From the NCBI GenBank assembly GCA_029204225.1, contig CM055093.1:1723155-1787154 (forward strand): DNA of 64,000 nucleotides, given 5' to 3'. A program made the translations under genes and the position numbers. This document shows, one piece after another, positions 1-12,786 of this stretch. Positions within the stretch are counted from its first letter, which is position 1, and each line of letters starts with the position of its first letter. Under the pieces are notes generated by a model. The model searched no databases and was not told the DNA's origin. It saw only the letters and a list, made by a program, of their open reading frames with translations. The DNA comes from Diphasiastrum complanatum (taxonomy: Eukaryota > Streptophyta > Lycopodiopsida > Lycopodiales > Lycopodiaceae).

Positions 1-254
<254 letters not shown>

Positions 255-1423
255 ATGTCCCTTCACAAGTAGTGACTTAGTATTAGGCCCATTCACATTG
301 GGAGAGCCATTTTGGGATCTTACTCCATTAGAGGCACTTTGAGCCTTTACAACATTTATATTCATGAATACATTTGAAGTTTTTCTATAAAAAATAAAAA
401 ATGTGACATTACCCATTACATTTTCCAACACACCCTATAGCTTTCTTGAAGATTTTATATCATGCACTTTCTCTACACATTTTTTTCACATGACCTTGTA
501 CTCCACTCCTTGTGCATCTCAAGATCCATGAATCTACATGCTTACATACTAGTAGCATGACATAGAAAAGTGATTCTTTAGTTATTGTAACATATCTTGA
601 AGATTTCATTTTCCTCCTTCATGAATTATTCTCATCTTCTGAAAAGCCTTGGAAAGGTGATGGCAAAAGAATTTATTTTCATCAAAAAGTTTCATTTGAA
701 TAGAGAGTCTACTCGAAATCCCACACCCAATCAACAATAGATGGGTCCACTAAGCTTGCAAGTCCTTGAAATGTGACGGCAAGGAAATCATTTTGCATCA
801 AATTTTTTCACTTGTATTGAAAACCTACCAAAAATCTAACACCTAGCCAACAATACTTGGGTCCACTAAGCTTGTCGGCCTTAGAAAGGTGACAAAAAAA
901 TAATATTATTCCATCTAGTTTTTTCAGTTCAGTTGAGAATTTGTCAGAAATCCAATAACTCTAGCCAAGGATAGTAGTGCTCCACTAAGCTTGCCGGCCT
1001 TGGAAATGTCATGGCAAGAGATTGTTTTTTGTTTTTCCCATAAAGTTTCACTTGAATCAAGAACCTACCAAAATCCGATATCCAATCAACAATAGTTGAG
1101 TCCACTAAGCTTGCCAAACCTGGAAAGGTGATGATAAGGGAATTATTTTCCATCAAACCGTTTTACTTAAGTTGAGAACCTACCAAATTTCCAATACACA
1201 ACCAACTTGCAATAGTTGGGTTCACTAAGCTTATCCACCTTGGAAATGTGATGGCAAGTGGATTGTTTTTTATTACGTTTTTTTTGGTTAAAATTTAGTC
1301 TAATATAAAACATCACAAACATCCCAAGTTAGAAACCTGCCACAAAGCCAAGACAAGGGATCCACCAGGCCTGCCAGCCTTTGAGAAAAAGATGAGCTAA
1401 GTCTTTTCCATTAAACTACTTAC

Positions 1424-1431
1424 TATATATA
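1424..1431 (+). promoter_or_regulatory. TATA box in the orphan promoter copy
   Basis: TATATATA lies in a context (actacttactatatatacaa) identical to that at 3460-3467. The CT tract begins about 30 bp downstream. No coding exon follows this copy. Confidence 0.4.
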
Positions 1432-1457
1432 CAATCAGAGACATCACATCATCATCA

Positions 1458-1652
<195 letters not shown>

Positions 1653-3459
1653 CACATTAAAACAAAAATTGTCTCTCTCTATTTTGTAATTCTTCTTTAA
1701 AGACAGCACAATTTTTTTATTCTCTATACATTTCAATACCCAACCATCAATAGTCGGCTTAAGCTTGTCGTCCTTGGAAACATAATGGCAAAAAATCTTT
1801 TTTTCATGAAACTTTTTCACTGGGGTTGAGGACATACCAAAAATCTAGTACCCAACCTACAATAGTTGGGTTTCCTAAGTTTGTCATCCTTAGGAAGGTA
1901 ATGGCAAGGGAATCATTTTTCATCAAAAAATTTCAATTGAGTTGAGGACTTCCAAAAAATCCAATACCCAGCCAGTAGTAGTTGGATCCACTAATTTTGT
2001 CGACTCTGGAAAGTTAATGAGGAATTATTTTTTATCAAAATGTTTCACTTGAGTTGAGAAGGTATTAAAAATCAATACCCAGTTCAACAATAGTTGTTAC
2101 TTGTCGGCCTTGGAAAGGTGATGACAAGGAAATAATTTTCCATCAATGTTTTTCACTTGAGTTGAGAACCTACCAAAAATTTTAGCACCTAACCAAAAAT
2201 AGTTGGGCCTACTAAGCTTGTCGTTCCTACATAGGTGGCTGCAAGAGAAATTTTTTCCATCAAATTTTTCATTGAGTTGAGAACCTACCAAAAAGCCAAT
2301 ACCTAGCCAAGAATGGTTGAGGTCCCTTAAGCTTGTCGGCCCTTGAAAAGTGATGGCGAGAGAATTTTTTTCCATCAAACATTTTCACTTAAATTGAAAA
2401 TCTCCCAGAAATCTAACACCCAATCAAAAAGAGTTGGTTCCACTTAGCTTGTTAGTCCTTGAAAGGTGATGGTAAGGGAATCATTTTCCATCAAAAAATT
2501 TCACGTGTATTGAGAACCTGCCAAAACTCTAACACCTAGCCAACAATAGCTAGTCCACTAAGCTTGTTGGCTTTAGAAAGGTGACAACAAGAGAATATTT
2601 TTTCATTTTTTTTCTTGAGTTGAGAACTTACCAAAAATCCAATAACATTAGCTAAGAATAGTTACGGTCCAGCAAGCTTGAAATCCTTGAAAAGGTGATG
2701 GCAAAAGAATTTATTTTCATCAAAAAAATTTATTTGAATAGAGAGTCTACCCAAAATCCCACACCCAATCAACAATAGATGGGTCCACTAAGCTTGCAAG
2801 TCCTTGAAAGGTGACGACAAGGGAATCATTTGCATCAAAATTTTTCACTTGTATCGAGAACCTACCAAAAATCTAACACCTAGCCAACAATAGTTGGGTC
2901 CACTAAGCTTGTCGACCTTAGAAAGGTGACTACAAAATAATATTATTCCATCTAGTTTTTACAGTTGAGTTGAGAATTTGTCAGAAATCCAATAACTCTA
3001 GCCAAGAATAGTTGTGTTCCACTAAGCTTGCCGACCTTGGAAATGTGATGGCAAGAGATTGTTTTTTGTTTTTTCATCATAAAATTCACTTCAAAAACCT
3101 AAAAAAATATCCGATATCCAATCAACAATAGTTGAGTCCACTAAGCTTGCCAAACCTGGAAAGGTGATGATAAGGGAATTATTTTCCATCAAACCGTTTT
3201 ACTTAAGTTGAAAACCTGCCAAATTTCCAATACACAACCAACTTGCAATAGTTGGGTTCACTAAGCTTATCCACCTTGGAAATGTGATGGCAAGTGGATT
3301 GTTTTTTATTACGTTTTTTTTGGTTAAAATTTAGTCTAATATAAAACATCACAAACATCCCAAGTTAGAAACCTGCCACAAAGCCAAGACAAGGGATCCA
3401 CCAGGCCTGCCAGCCTTTGAGAAAAAGATGAGCTAAGTCTTTTCCATTAAACTACTTAC

Positions 3460-3467
3460 TATATATA
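3460..3467 (+). promoter_or_regulatory. TATA box of the cysteine-rich peptide gene
   Basis: TATATATA lies 203 bp upstream of the start codon at 3670. A start site about 30 bp downstream would fall at about 3490, right before the CT tract, which makes the CT tract the 5' leader. The same arrangement is repeated at 1424. Confidence 0.55.
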
Positions 3468-3493
3468 CAATCAGAGACATCACATCATCATCA

Positions 3494-3649
<156 letters not shown>

Positions 3650-3669
3650 TTTGATTAAGGAAACTGATA

Positions 3670-4047
3670 ATGACATCACACACCAAAATTTGGGTCATGG
3701 CTCTCTTCCTCATAATCTTAAGCATTCATCTGCAACTGGCAACAACATTGCACCTACGACAACTTGTACAAGGTGCTGTGAAGATCATGCCAACTAAACA
3801 ACCTTTATGGCCTTGTAAGCCATCTTAACTACTCAATTAATTCTTGTTAACTTACACTCCTATGTCTTTATGCATCTACAAATGCAAAACCTAAACTACT
3901 TATTTATCATTTTTTTGTTTTTGAGGTATTACTTTTTGGCTCATCAACAATTGTGTGAGTGACTCACCTATGATTTTCTTTTTTTCAGGTGAAGTATGTA
4001 ATGCTACATGCCAAAATTGCCCAGCTATATGTTGCGGGGGACATTAG
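3670..4047 (+). CDS. Small secreted cysteine-rich peptide, two exons
   Basis: I read exon 1 as 3670-3814 and exon 2 as 3989-4047, giving 67 residues. The intron of 174 bp starts gtaagc and ends in a pyrimidine tract plus cag; it splits a Cys codon after its first base. Residues 1-26 form a signal peptide with a hydrophobic core (VMALFLIILSI) and a small-residue cleavage region (QLATT). A short basic linker follows. The last 19 residues are CEVCNATCQNCPAICCGGH, with spacing C-x2-C-x3-C-x2-C-x3-C-C. A TATA box and CT-rich leader lie upstream, and AATAAA lies 30 bp after the stop. Reading through the intron would give a peptide ending WPCKPS, without the cysteine module, so intron retention would switch the module off. 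I do not recognise the family. A secreted signalling or antimicrobial peptide, or a metal-binding tail, are possibilities only. Most other features nearby are repeats. Confidence 0.6.
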
Positions 4048-4075
4048 CAAATTTATACTAGCTTGTAAATTTAGC

Positions 4076-4081
4076 AATAAA
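4076..4081 (+). terminator. Poly(A) signal of the peptide gene
   Basis: AATAAA lies 28 bases past the stop codon in an AT-rich 3' leader, the usual place for a plant near-upstream polyadenylation element. Confidence 0.5.
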
Positions 4082-5523
4082 ATACTTGAAGCTTGTCGCA
4101 ACTAGCTGAAAAGTTGGTAAAAGATTTGGACAATTTTGCATTTCTTTTGTAAGCTAATCATTAAGTTTGTATTAATATCATGATTTGAAGTTATCATGCA
4201 CTCTGGTGTGATCTCTAAGCAGCTGTAACTCCCCAAGCACAATATTTATTTATTTGTTAAAAGCTGTAAAACAATGTTTAACTTGAAATGTGGATGTAGT
4301 GCTTAGCTCAAAATGTGAATGCATTATGAATGGCTGATCAACAACCTACAATGTCGCAAAGGAAGAGAAATATTAGTAGAATACAAAGGACCCTATGATT
4401 AGTTAGTAGAAGCCACATGTCTGAGGTAGAGTGCTACTCTGACCTATGTATCATCATCTGATTGGGCATGTTTTTGCCATCTGGTAGAGGCTACCTCCAG
4501 AGTTACATTGTTGATGGTAGTATTGTTGTGGAAGAGCAGTCGTCCCGTGTCACTAATTTCATAAACAAACTCTTAGTTTGCCCTTTTATTCCAAGGATGA
4601 CAACTTGGGACCACATTGGCTAAATGTGGAGCAGGATATTAGTTGGCATTTTGGTTGCATGCTATGGGCCGAGATCTGGTGTAATTTTGAGAGATGGCCA
4701 CATTATTCACCAGCTAACTTGGGATTTCTTCACTATAAGTCTTGACCATCACATTATCTATCCTCTTTAATGCTATTCTTTTCATGCTTTTCTTGAATCG
4801 ATGTCATTTTCCTATCTATTCTTACACCAATTCAGAATCTTCAGGAGATCTCATGAATTGAATGTACATTGTGATATTAAGTGTTTGCAATTTCAAGATA
4901 TCGACTGAGCTAACTAACTTTTGTGATTATTTTCTGCCAAACTTCAATGTTGAATACCAACAATTCCATAAACTAGCACAAGAATATCTTATGTCACTAT
5001 TCATAGATCTTGACTAGACATTCAAATACATGTCGTAAATTATGTTGCTTACTCTTGCATATGTTTTCTTCTCTTGTATGGGTTGCATAATCTTGTAGTT
5101 TTAATGTACTTCGGATTTGTCCTAATTTTCATAGTCCCACTATCTCTTAAACTTAATGTCAATTTACAAATATATCAACAAAATAACATTGTATGAAGGG
5201 GCAATATTAACTATTGGCTATCTCTTTAACTGAACAACAAACATTTATATCAGTAATTGGACAATACATGAAGGGAGAATAAAAACTATTGGCTATTTTT
5301 AACTCAACAACAAACATAGATATCAGCAACAAAACAATGCATTAAGATAGAAACATTAATTATTTCTCCAACAACATCCCTGAGTGAATTGGACATGGAG
5401 GATGGAGCTCAATACACGGTGTAGAAATTTTCAACACATGTAAAGCACATAGTTGCACATGCTCTAGAATGAAAATATTTCACAATGCTTGCATTAATCT
5501 ACTAACAAACTCTTCTCAGTCCC
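4082..5523. other. Non-coding stretch
   Basis: AT-rich sequence with no convincing frame. A run around 4560-4700 can be read for some 40 residues but matches nothing I know. At about 5176-5360 three diverged copies of a ~70 bp unit (with caacaaacat...atatcag...aaacaat and ctattggctat) sit in tandem. The last five bases, CACAT at 5524-5528, are the target duplicate of the Copia element. Confidence 0.5.
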
Positions 5524-5528
5524 CACAT

Positions 5529-6219
5529 TGTGAAAAATTGCCTACATTGGCAAATCTAGCCATGTAGAATATTGTATATTTTGTCAATATTGTTTGTTGG
5601 TTACTTGAATGGCCAAAGTGCCACTTGTACATACACACCTAAAGTAGGTTACCACGAGTCAAGAGGAGTGGTTGTGTCCATTTGTTAGTGATTCCTACTT
5701 TGTAGGATCTAGACCATGATTTATGATGAGATTTGTACCTACCATGCACCTACCAAGCATGACTCTTGGATCTAGACTAGGGTTTTCACATTAGGGCAAG
5801 AAAGTGGAGTCTAATTCCTTATTACATGCTGGATTTTCACCTAACTTTGCAAAGGAAGTGTGTTTTACTATGTATTTCCATTCTCCATAGTGAGAAGATA
5901 GAAACTTTTTGGAGCCTCAAGGAGAAACTCGAGTTTCCTCTCATTCTATGGTGATTACTCTATTTTTCCAATGAAACCCAGCTTTGGCACTTTGTAAACA
6001 TTGTCTACAGGCCGTACTACAGCCTTATTTCCACACGTGTGGAGTTGGATTAGACTATTTGATCAATGCTTTGATTGTCTCTACTTGTTACCTATCAAGC
6101 TGCTAAACTAGATCTTGTTTTCTGATGACTAGTTTCTGATAGATTGTTTAACAAGCATACAATCACCTTGTGGATCATTCAAAGATCCATTTATGGTCCT
6201 TAGTACTGTACTTTTCACA
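5529..6219 (+). repeat. Copia-A 5' LTR
   Basis: 691 bp, TG...CA termini. It contains the 12 bp palindrome CCACACGTGTGG at 6031-6042 with a G-box core (CACGTG). The untranslated leader runs from the primer site to about 6850 and holds a second CACACGTGTG at 6382-6391. Confidence 0.93.
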
Positions 6220-6232
6220 TGGTATCAGAGCC
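6220..6232 (+). promoter_or_regulatory. Copia-A primer-binding site
   Basis: TGGTATCAGAGCC directly abuts the 5' LTR and is the usual plant initiator-Met tRNA complement. Confidence 0.9.
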
Positions 6233-6850
6233 AAGTACAAGGCCATTGATCTGTGTTTGAATCTAATCCAGTTTTAGCAGGTTTTGGTGCAAAAAGCTAG
6301 TATTGGAAGGGCGAGCTGGTATCCAGGTTTTGGTGAGGGGATTTGATCCCAAACTTTTTCAGGATCAAAATCCGTACTGTTCACACGTGTGGGCATATCT
6401 GAACCAGCATTTAATAACCCATATTCATTGGATCATAGAAAATTCATATGGTGTCAGTTTGATGTAATTTTTGGTGCAAATCCTAGGATAAGCTACCAAG
6501 ATCACTTGCCATTGATTAGTTTTGAATTTGTTTCATGAAAACTAATTAATCTAGGCTGATTTCAGACCTTCTTAAAGTGGAGACCAGGTCTTGAAAGTAC
6601 ATCAAAGTGAATGAGAGAGATAGAGTCAATTTTTGTCCAAGAATAGCCAAGATTGGCAAGATTTGCTTGAGTGTAGTTTTCATCTCATCTTATCTTCATT
6701 CCAGCTTGTGAGGGAGTGATAGAACTGTGATTACAAATCCATCTCTTGGATTAGAAGTCAACATTTGAGTGAAACACTGCAAGTTTGAAACCTTTGTGAG
6801 TTTCAGGTCCAAACAAATCTATATCTTGTGTGTAGAATCTTGCTAGTAAG

Positions 6851-9800
6851 ATGGGATCAGTGGGAGCCTACCTTCTAGAAGCTAGTGAGAGGTTAAATTC
6901 TACCAATTATGCTATTTGGAAAGTGAGGATGGAGTCACTAATGGTGCTCCAGGATCTTTATGAGTTTCTAATAGATGATGAAGATGAACCTCTAGGTGCA
7001 CAGGAATTAGTGAGATACAAGAAGAGGTCTAGGCTTGCACTTCACTGTATTAAGATGAATGTAAGCAATGATCTTTTAAGGGAAGTATCATCATGTAAGA
7101 GTGCTAAAGAGGCTTGGGAATCTTTAAAATCTATCTATGAGTCTAGTAACACTTCGAGGGTTCTCATGCTTAGGAACCAGAGTCTACAAAGCATGAAGAG
7201 GAGTGATGAGAATGCACAAGATTATGTGCTAAGAATCAAGTCTCTTAATAGGGAGTTAGCTTCCATTGGAGAGAAGATTCAAGATAGTGAGCTTGTTCAG
7301 ATTGTCTTAAATGGTCTAGGGAGTGGCTTTACAAATTTGGTCCAAAGCTTTGCAATCCAAGACACTTTGCCTACTATAGAAAAGCTACATAGTGTATTAG
7401 TAGCTGAAGAGTGTAGGATGTTGCATACCAATGCAAGAATGAATGCTATTTCTCTGCAGGATGGTGATGAGAAAGCTAATTTCTCATTTAAAAGCAAGAA
7501 GAAGACCGATGGCAAGAAGAAGCACTTCAAGGAGACCAAGGAGGAGGATGAGGCTTCAAGCTCAAAGGGCAAGATCAAAGACAAGTCCAAGTACAAATGT
7601 TTTTTCTGTGGAAAGAAAGGACATTTTGCATCAGAATGTCTCAAGAAGAAGAAGTCACAAGAGAGCAAACAAAGCAACATTGCACATCAGGAGGAAGAGG
7701 AGGATGAAGAGTCATCCTTGATGGTTTCCAACAAACCACCATCATCCAAGAGCAACACCAATGATTCTTGGTGGATTGATAGTGGGGCAAGTTCCCACAT
7801 GACATATCAAAAGGACATATTCTCCACCTTACTTTCTTACAATGACTTACATAGATCAATCTATACTGCAAGTAGTCAAGAATGTAAGATAAGTGGAATA
7901 GGAACAATTCCCTTGTATGTGGGATCATCCAAAAGGATGAATCTAGATAATGTTCTTTATGTTCCTAAGTTAACCAAGAATTTGCTTAGTGTTGGCCAGT
8001 TAATGGATAATGGCCTAGATGTACAATTTAAGCATGGAGTTTGTTCCATCCTTAGAAATGATGAATGTATAGCCAAAGGCTTTAAGCAAGGTAGATTGTT
8101 TAAGCTTGATGCTAATATTGCAGTGGAGAGTGTTAACTTGGCAAAGGTGGAGCTATCAAAGGTGGAACTGTGGCACAAAAGGTTGGGCCACCCCAACTAC
8201 AAAGCCATGGAATCTATGACTACAAAGGAGCTTGTAGTTGGACTCCCCAAGCATTTGTCAAAGTGTGGGAAGAGATGTGAAGCATGCAGCCTCTCAAAGG
8301 CTCACAAGCTACCCTTCTCAAGATCTACATCAAGATCAAACTCTCCTCTTGAACTCATCCATTCGGATGGTCATAGTTTTTCACATGAGTCTAATGGTGG
8401 TGCCAAGTACTATGTAATCTTCATTGATGACTATTCTAGATTTTGTTGGATGTACCTCTTGTCTAGCAAATCAATGGTGTTTGATTCTTTTGTAAAGTTC
8501 AAGACTTTGCTAGAAAATCAACTTAGTACCAAGATTAAGGTATTAAGGAGTGATAATGGAGGTGAATATGTCTCCAATAAGTTGATTGACTTTTGTATTT
8601 CTAATGGCATAAAGAGGGAGTTGTCATGTCCATACACCCCTCAACAAAATGGAGTGAGTGAGAGAAGAAATAGATCTCTTTGTGAGTGAGCTAAGGCCTT
8701 AAGGCTAGATGCTTCTCTATCCAAACCATTTTGGGGTGAAGCAATAACTTGTGCTAACTATTTGTGCAATAGATTGCCAAACCAAGCCATTGGAGGAATC
8801 ACACCATTTGAAGCTCTATTTGGAGAGAAGCCCAATCTCAAAGATCTCAAAGTTTTTGGATCCACTTGCTATGTACACCAATCCTTGGATAAGAGAAGGA
8901 AGGATGATGCAACATCCATCAAAGGCATCTTTGTGGGATATGGTGAGAATAGCAAAGGTTATAGAGTCTTCAATCCCATCACTAGCAAGGTGATAGTGAG
9001 TAGGGATGTTATTTTTGATGAAGGACATGCTTGTGATTTGGATGATAATGCTACTAATCATCTTGAAGCCAAGGATTACGCTAGGATGGAGGAGCTTCCA
9101 AGTGAAGAAGAACTTGAGGATCCACCTCAAGATGCAAGAACTCCAAGAACTCCAAGAAGATCTACAAGGGCAAGATCCGAGCCATTGAGGCTCACCTATG
9201 ATGGTCAAGGTGATCAAAGGGAAGGCTCATCATCTTTCACATCTTACACCTTTCTTACTTCAATGTTAGATGAGCCAACATGCTATGAAGATGCTTGTAA
9301 GTCTAAAAGTTGGATGGATGCTATGCAAGTAGAGTATGATGCTCTTATTGAGAATCATACTTGGGATCTTGTGGATCTTCCTCAAGGGAAGAAACCTCTT
9401 GATTGCAAGTGGGTGTTTAGATTGAAGTATAATCAAGATGGATCAATAAGCAAGCATAAAGCTAGGCTTGTTGCCAAAGGTTTTTTACAAACCAAAGGCA
9501 TTGACTATGATGAGACTTTTGCTCCTGTGGCTAAGCTTGTTACTATCAGGTTGATCATTAGTCTTGCTACAACCTTCAATTGGGAGCTATTCCAACTTGA
9601 CTTCACAAATGCATTCCTCAATGGTTATTTGGAGGAAGAGATCTACATGAGGCAACCCGAGGGCTTCATCAAGGCAAAGCATGAAGGAAAGGTGTGTTTT
9701 TTGAAGAAGAGCCTTTATGGGATCAAGCAAGCACCTAGAGCATGGTACTCTAGGCTAAACTCTTTTCTCATTTCCATCAATTTTGTAATGAGTGCCTATG

Positions 9801-10870
9801 ATCCATCATTGTATATAAGTTTTCATGATGGCATGATCATTATTCTTGTTTTGTATGTAGATGACATTATCTTGAGTGGTAATGATCTAGATGGAATTAG
9901 AGATGTAAAAATTGCTTTAGCAAAAGAGTTTAAGATGGTAGATCTCGGCCTATTGAGCTTCATTCTTGGAATAGAGGTTATTAGAGGATGTGATTTTAGC
10001 TTCATTTGTCAATCTAAATATGCTACATCCATCCTAGATAGATTTGGAATGAAGAATTGTAAAGGCATTGAGACACCAATGGAGCAACATGTAAAAGCAT
10101 CTATTGGTTGTGATGAAGCATCCTTTGAGGACATCACATTATATAGAAGGCTTATTGGCTCCTTGATCTATTTAACTATAACTAGACCTGATCTTAGTTA
10201 TAGTGTTGGAAAGTTAAGTCAATTCATGCAAAGTCCTCTAGTTTCACATTGGAAGATGGCCAAAAGAGTTCTTAGATACATTTCATTCACTAAGAATTTT
10301 GGTATTTTGTATAGAGGAACTAATCTTGGCTTAAGAGCCTATAGTGACTCGGATTTTGCAGGTGACAAAGTGGATAGAAGATCAACAAGTGCCTTTGCCA
10401 CCTTTCTATGTGATGGAGTAGTATCATGGCTTTCCAAAAAGCAAGATACCATCTCCCTATCTTCCACAGAATCCGAATACAAGGCCTTGACATCAACATG
10501 CAAGGAGGTCTTGTGGCTCAAAAGGCTATTGGTGGAGCTTCATGTCATGGAGGAGGAGATCCCTATCATCTATTGTGACAACCAATCAGCCCAATCACTT
10601 GCAACTAATCCTACATTCCATGCAAGGAGCAAACACATCGAAATTGCTCATCATTTCGTGAGGGAAAAAGTGCAAGCTAAAGAGATCAAGCTCCAACACG
10701 TGCCATCATCAAGTTGCTTGGCTGATTTGTTTACTAAACCTTTACCTAAAGATTCATTTGTCAAGCTTAGATCTTCAATTGGAGTTATTGATAAAAGCAT
10801 TGTGATCTCCAAGGCTAGATTTGAGGAGGAGTGTGAAAAATTGCCTACATTGGCAAATCTAGCCATGTAG
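6851..10870 (+). pseudogene. Copia-A gag-pol coding region
   Basis: Begins MGSVGAYLLEASERL at 6851. Parts in order: a gag domain of the UBN2/retrotran-gag type; a CCHC zinc knuckle (CFFCGKKGHFASEC) near 7.6 kb; an aspartic protease with WWIDSGASSH near 7.78 kb; the pre-integrase motif HKRLGHPN near 8.17 kb; the integrase core; reverse transcriptase with YVDD near 9.86 kb; and RNase H with SSTESEY near 10.46 kb. The final codons run over the polypurine tract into the 3' LTR, so the LTR supplies the stop. Treated as a fossil: nearly whole, about one break. Confidence 0.9.
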
Positions 10871-11522
10871 AATATTGTACATTTTGTCAATATTGTTTGT
10901 TGGTTACTTGAATGGCCAAAGTGCCACTTGTACATACACACCTAAAGTAGGTTACCACGAGTCAAGAGGAGTGGTTGTGTCCATTTGTTAGTGATTCCTA
11001 CTTTGTAGGATCTAGACCATGATTTATGATGAGATTTGTACCTACCATGCACCTACCAAGCATGACTCTTGGATCTAGACTAGGGTTTTCACATTAGGGC
11101 AAGAAAGTGGAGTCTACTTCCTTATTACATGCTGGATTTTCACCTAACTTTGCAAAGGAAGTGTGTTTTACTATGTATTTCCATTCTCCATAGTGAGAAG
11201 ATAGAAACTTTTTGGAGCCTCAAGGAGAAACTCGAGTTTCCTCTCATTGTATGGTGATTACTCTATTTTTCCAATGAAACCCAGCTTTGGCACTTTGTAA
11301 ACATTGTCTACAGGCCGTACTACAGCCTTATTTCCACACGTGTGAAGTTGGATTAGACTATTTGATCAATGCTTTGATTGTCTCTACTTGTTTCCTATCA
11401 AGCTGCTAAACTAGATCTTGTTTTCTGATGACTAGTTTCTGATAGATTGTTTAACAAGCATACAATCACCTTGTGGATCATTCAAAGATCCATTTATGGT
11501 CCTTAGTACTGTACTTTTCACA
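10832..11522 (+). repeat. Copia-A 3' LTR
   Basis: 691 bp, about 99.3 % identical to the 5' LTR by eye. G-box palindrome CACACGTGTG at 11335-11344. Followed directly by the target copy CACAT. Confidence 0.93.
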
Positions 11523-11527
11523 CACAT

Positions 11528-11841
11528 CTCCCACCTACTGATTTCAGCTCTGGCTGGCTTGGCTACCTCCAATTTCATATCTAATGTGTGATCTAAATTG
11601 TTTATTGGATTGTGTATGGTGCACACAAATAGAGTATATAGTTAATTCATTATTTTAGTCTCAACAAGGTCTACATGATAGATTCTCTCATAGTTTTGTA
11701 GTGTATAGAATGAGGTCATTATATATGACATACAAAGTGTATTTAATATGGATCATGCAATTTTACCCATGCTCCATTCTAAACACGTGCATTATTTTTT
11801 TGAGTTTTTATGATCAACATCTTTTGTAATATGATAGATAT
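11528..11841. other. Old insertion-target sequence, no gene seen
   Basis: AT-rich stretch that continues the sequence left of 5524 if Copia-A is removed. No coding potential beyond short open frames. Confidence 0.5.
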
Positions 11842-12786
11842 TGTGAAAGATTGTCAACTAGTTAGGTTGTCTAAATTTGACAATTTGGAGGCCAAAGTGA
11901 ATTTTCAACATAGAGATGCATTTCTTTATGTCAATAAGGACTAAAAATAATGTCCCTAGTATTTTTAGCAAGTATATAGGTGGATTAAGTCAAATTTGGA
12001 CCTACTTTACTTGGTTAGAAGAGATACATTGAATCTAGTCCAATTAGATCTAGGTTTTTGGCAAGTACCTTAAAACTTCCAATTGGTGGTAGCTTGTGCA
12101 AGAAGTTTCAAATAGTAAAAATGGGCTACTATAAATAGGCATACAAGTGTGGGGGAAGTTCATCTCTCTCATTCTTCTCTCATTCATTCTTATGGAAGAT
12201 ATCTCTTTGGGTTTCTTATCCATCTCTTGCATCTTGGTGGTGATATAGTGAATTTTTGTGTAGAGAATGCTACTTTTCTTATATGTATGAGTTTCCACGA
12301 GTGAGTATTGTTGTAGTACAGCTTTCGTATATTGGACAGGAATAGTAAATGATCATACCTAAGTGATTTTGACGGGTTCTTATTAAGTTTACATCTGTGA
12401 TGTGTAATAGATGCAAGATGTCTACATTGTTAATGATGCTAGATGTGCTCTCCAAATTTTTCAAAGATCAAAGGGCATAAATGGATCTTTGTGATCTATT
12501 TTTTTAACATGGTATCAGATATTTGTTGCAGGCTATAAGTGGAGGAGAAGCCAATTCTAGTGAGTGATTTAGAGGCACCATCAATTCTGGAGTGTGCTAG
12601 AGTGGTTCCTTGTCAAAATCAAGCATTTTGTAGAATGGGGATCTTTGTGATACAAAGCTCAATTTAGGTCAAAATACTTGTAGTGGGCCGATTTCCCTCC
12701 CTACTTGTTGGATTGTGGTGAGTTTTAGTGCATAAGAAAGGAAAAATATAATTCTTCAAGATAATTCTATATCAAGTTTCTAGCTT
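11842..12786 (+). mobile_element. Copia-B copy 1: LTR plus leader, remainder missing
   Basis: LTR at 11842-12509 (668 bp), starting TGTGAAAGATTGTCAAC and ending TTTTTTAACA. A primer site TGGTATCAGA begins at 12510 and is followed by about 270 bp of leader. It is clearly related to, but well diverged from, the LTR and leader at 26915-28410. No gag follows: the sequence switches to a minus-strand Copia piece near 12787. Broken relic, older than Copia-A. Confidence 0.8.

Larger units (their letters stand above)
5529..11522 (+). mobile_element. Ty1/Copia LTR retrotransposon (Copia-A), young and nearly whole
   Basis: A 5994 bp element bounded by 691 bp LTRs (5529-6219 and 10832-11522), each starting TGTGAAAA and ending TTTTCACA. 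It is flanked by a perfect 5 bp target duplication, CACAT (5524-5528 and 11523-11527). By eye the LTRs differ at five positions, about 0.7 %, so the insertion is recent. The primer site TGGTATCAGAGCC at 6220-6232 fits initiator-Met tRNA. The polypurine tract gaggaggag is at 10823-10831. Coding order is gag, protease, integrase, reverse transcriptase, RNase H, which is the Copia order. It looks nearly whole, with about one break. Confidence 0.95.

Noticed and set aside
4300-4760. A stretch readable as ~40 residues around NLGPHWLNVEQDISWHFG
   Set aside because: No start, no family match and stops on both sides; chance frame or very old relic.
7297-7680. Minus-strand frame of 127 codons inside Copia-A
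   Set aside because: Antisense shadow of the gag frame; no motif.
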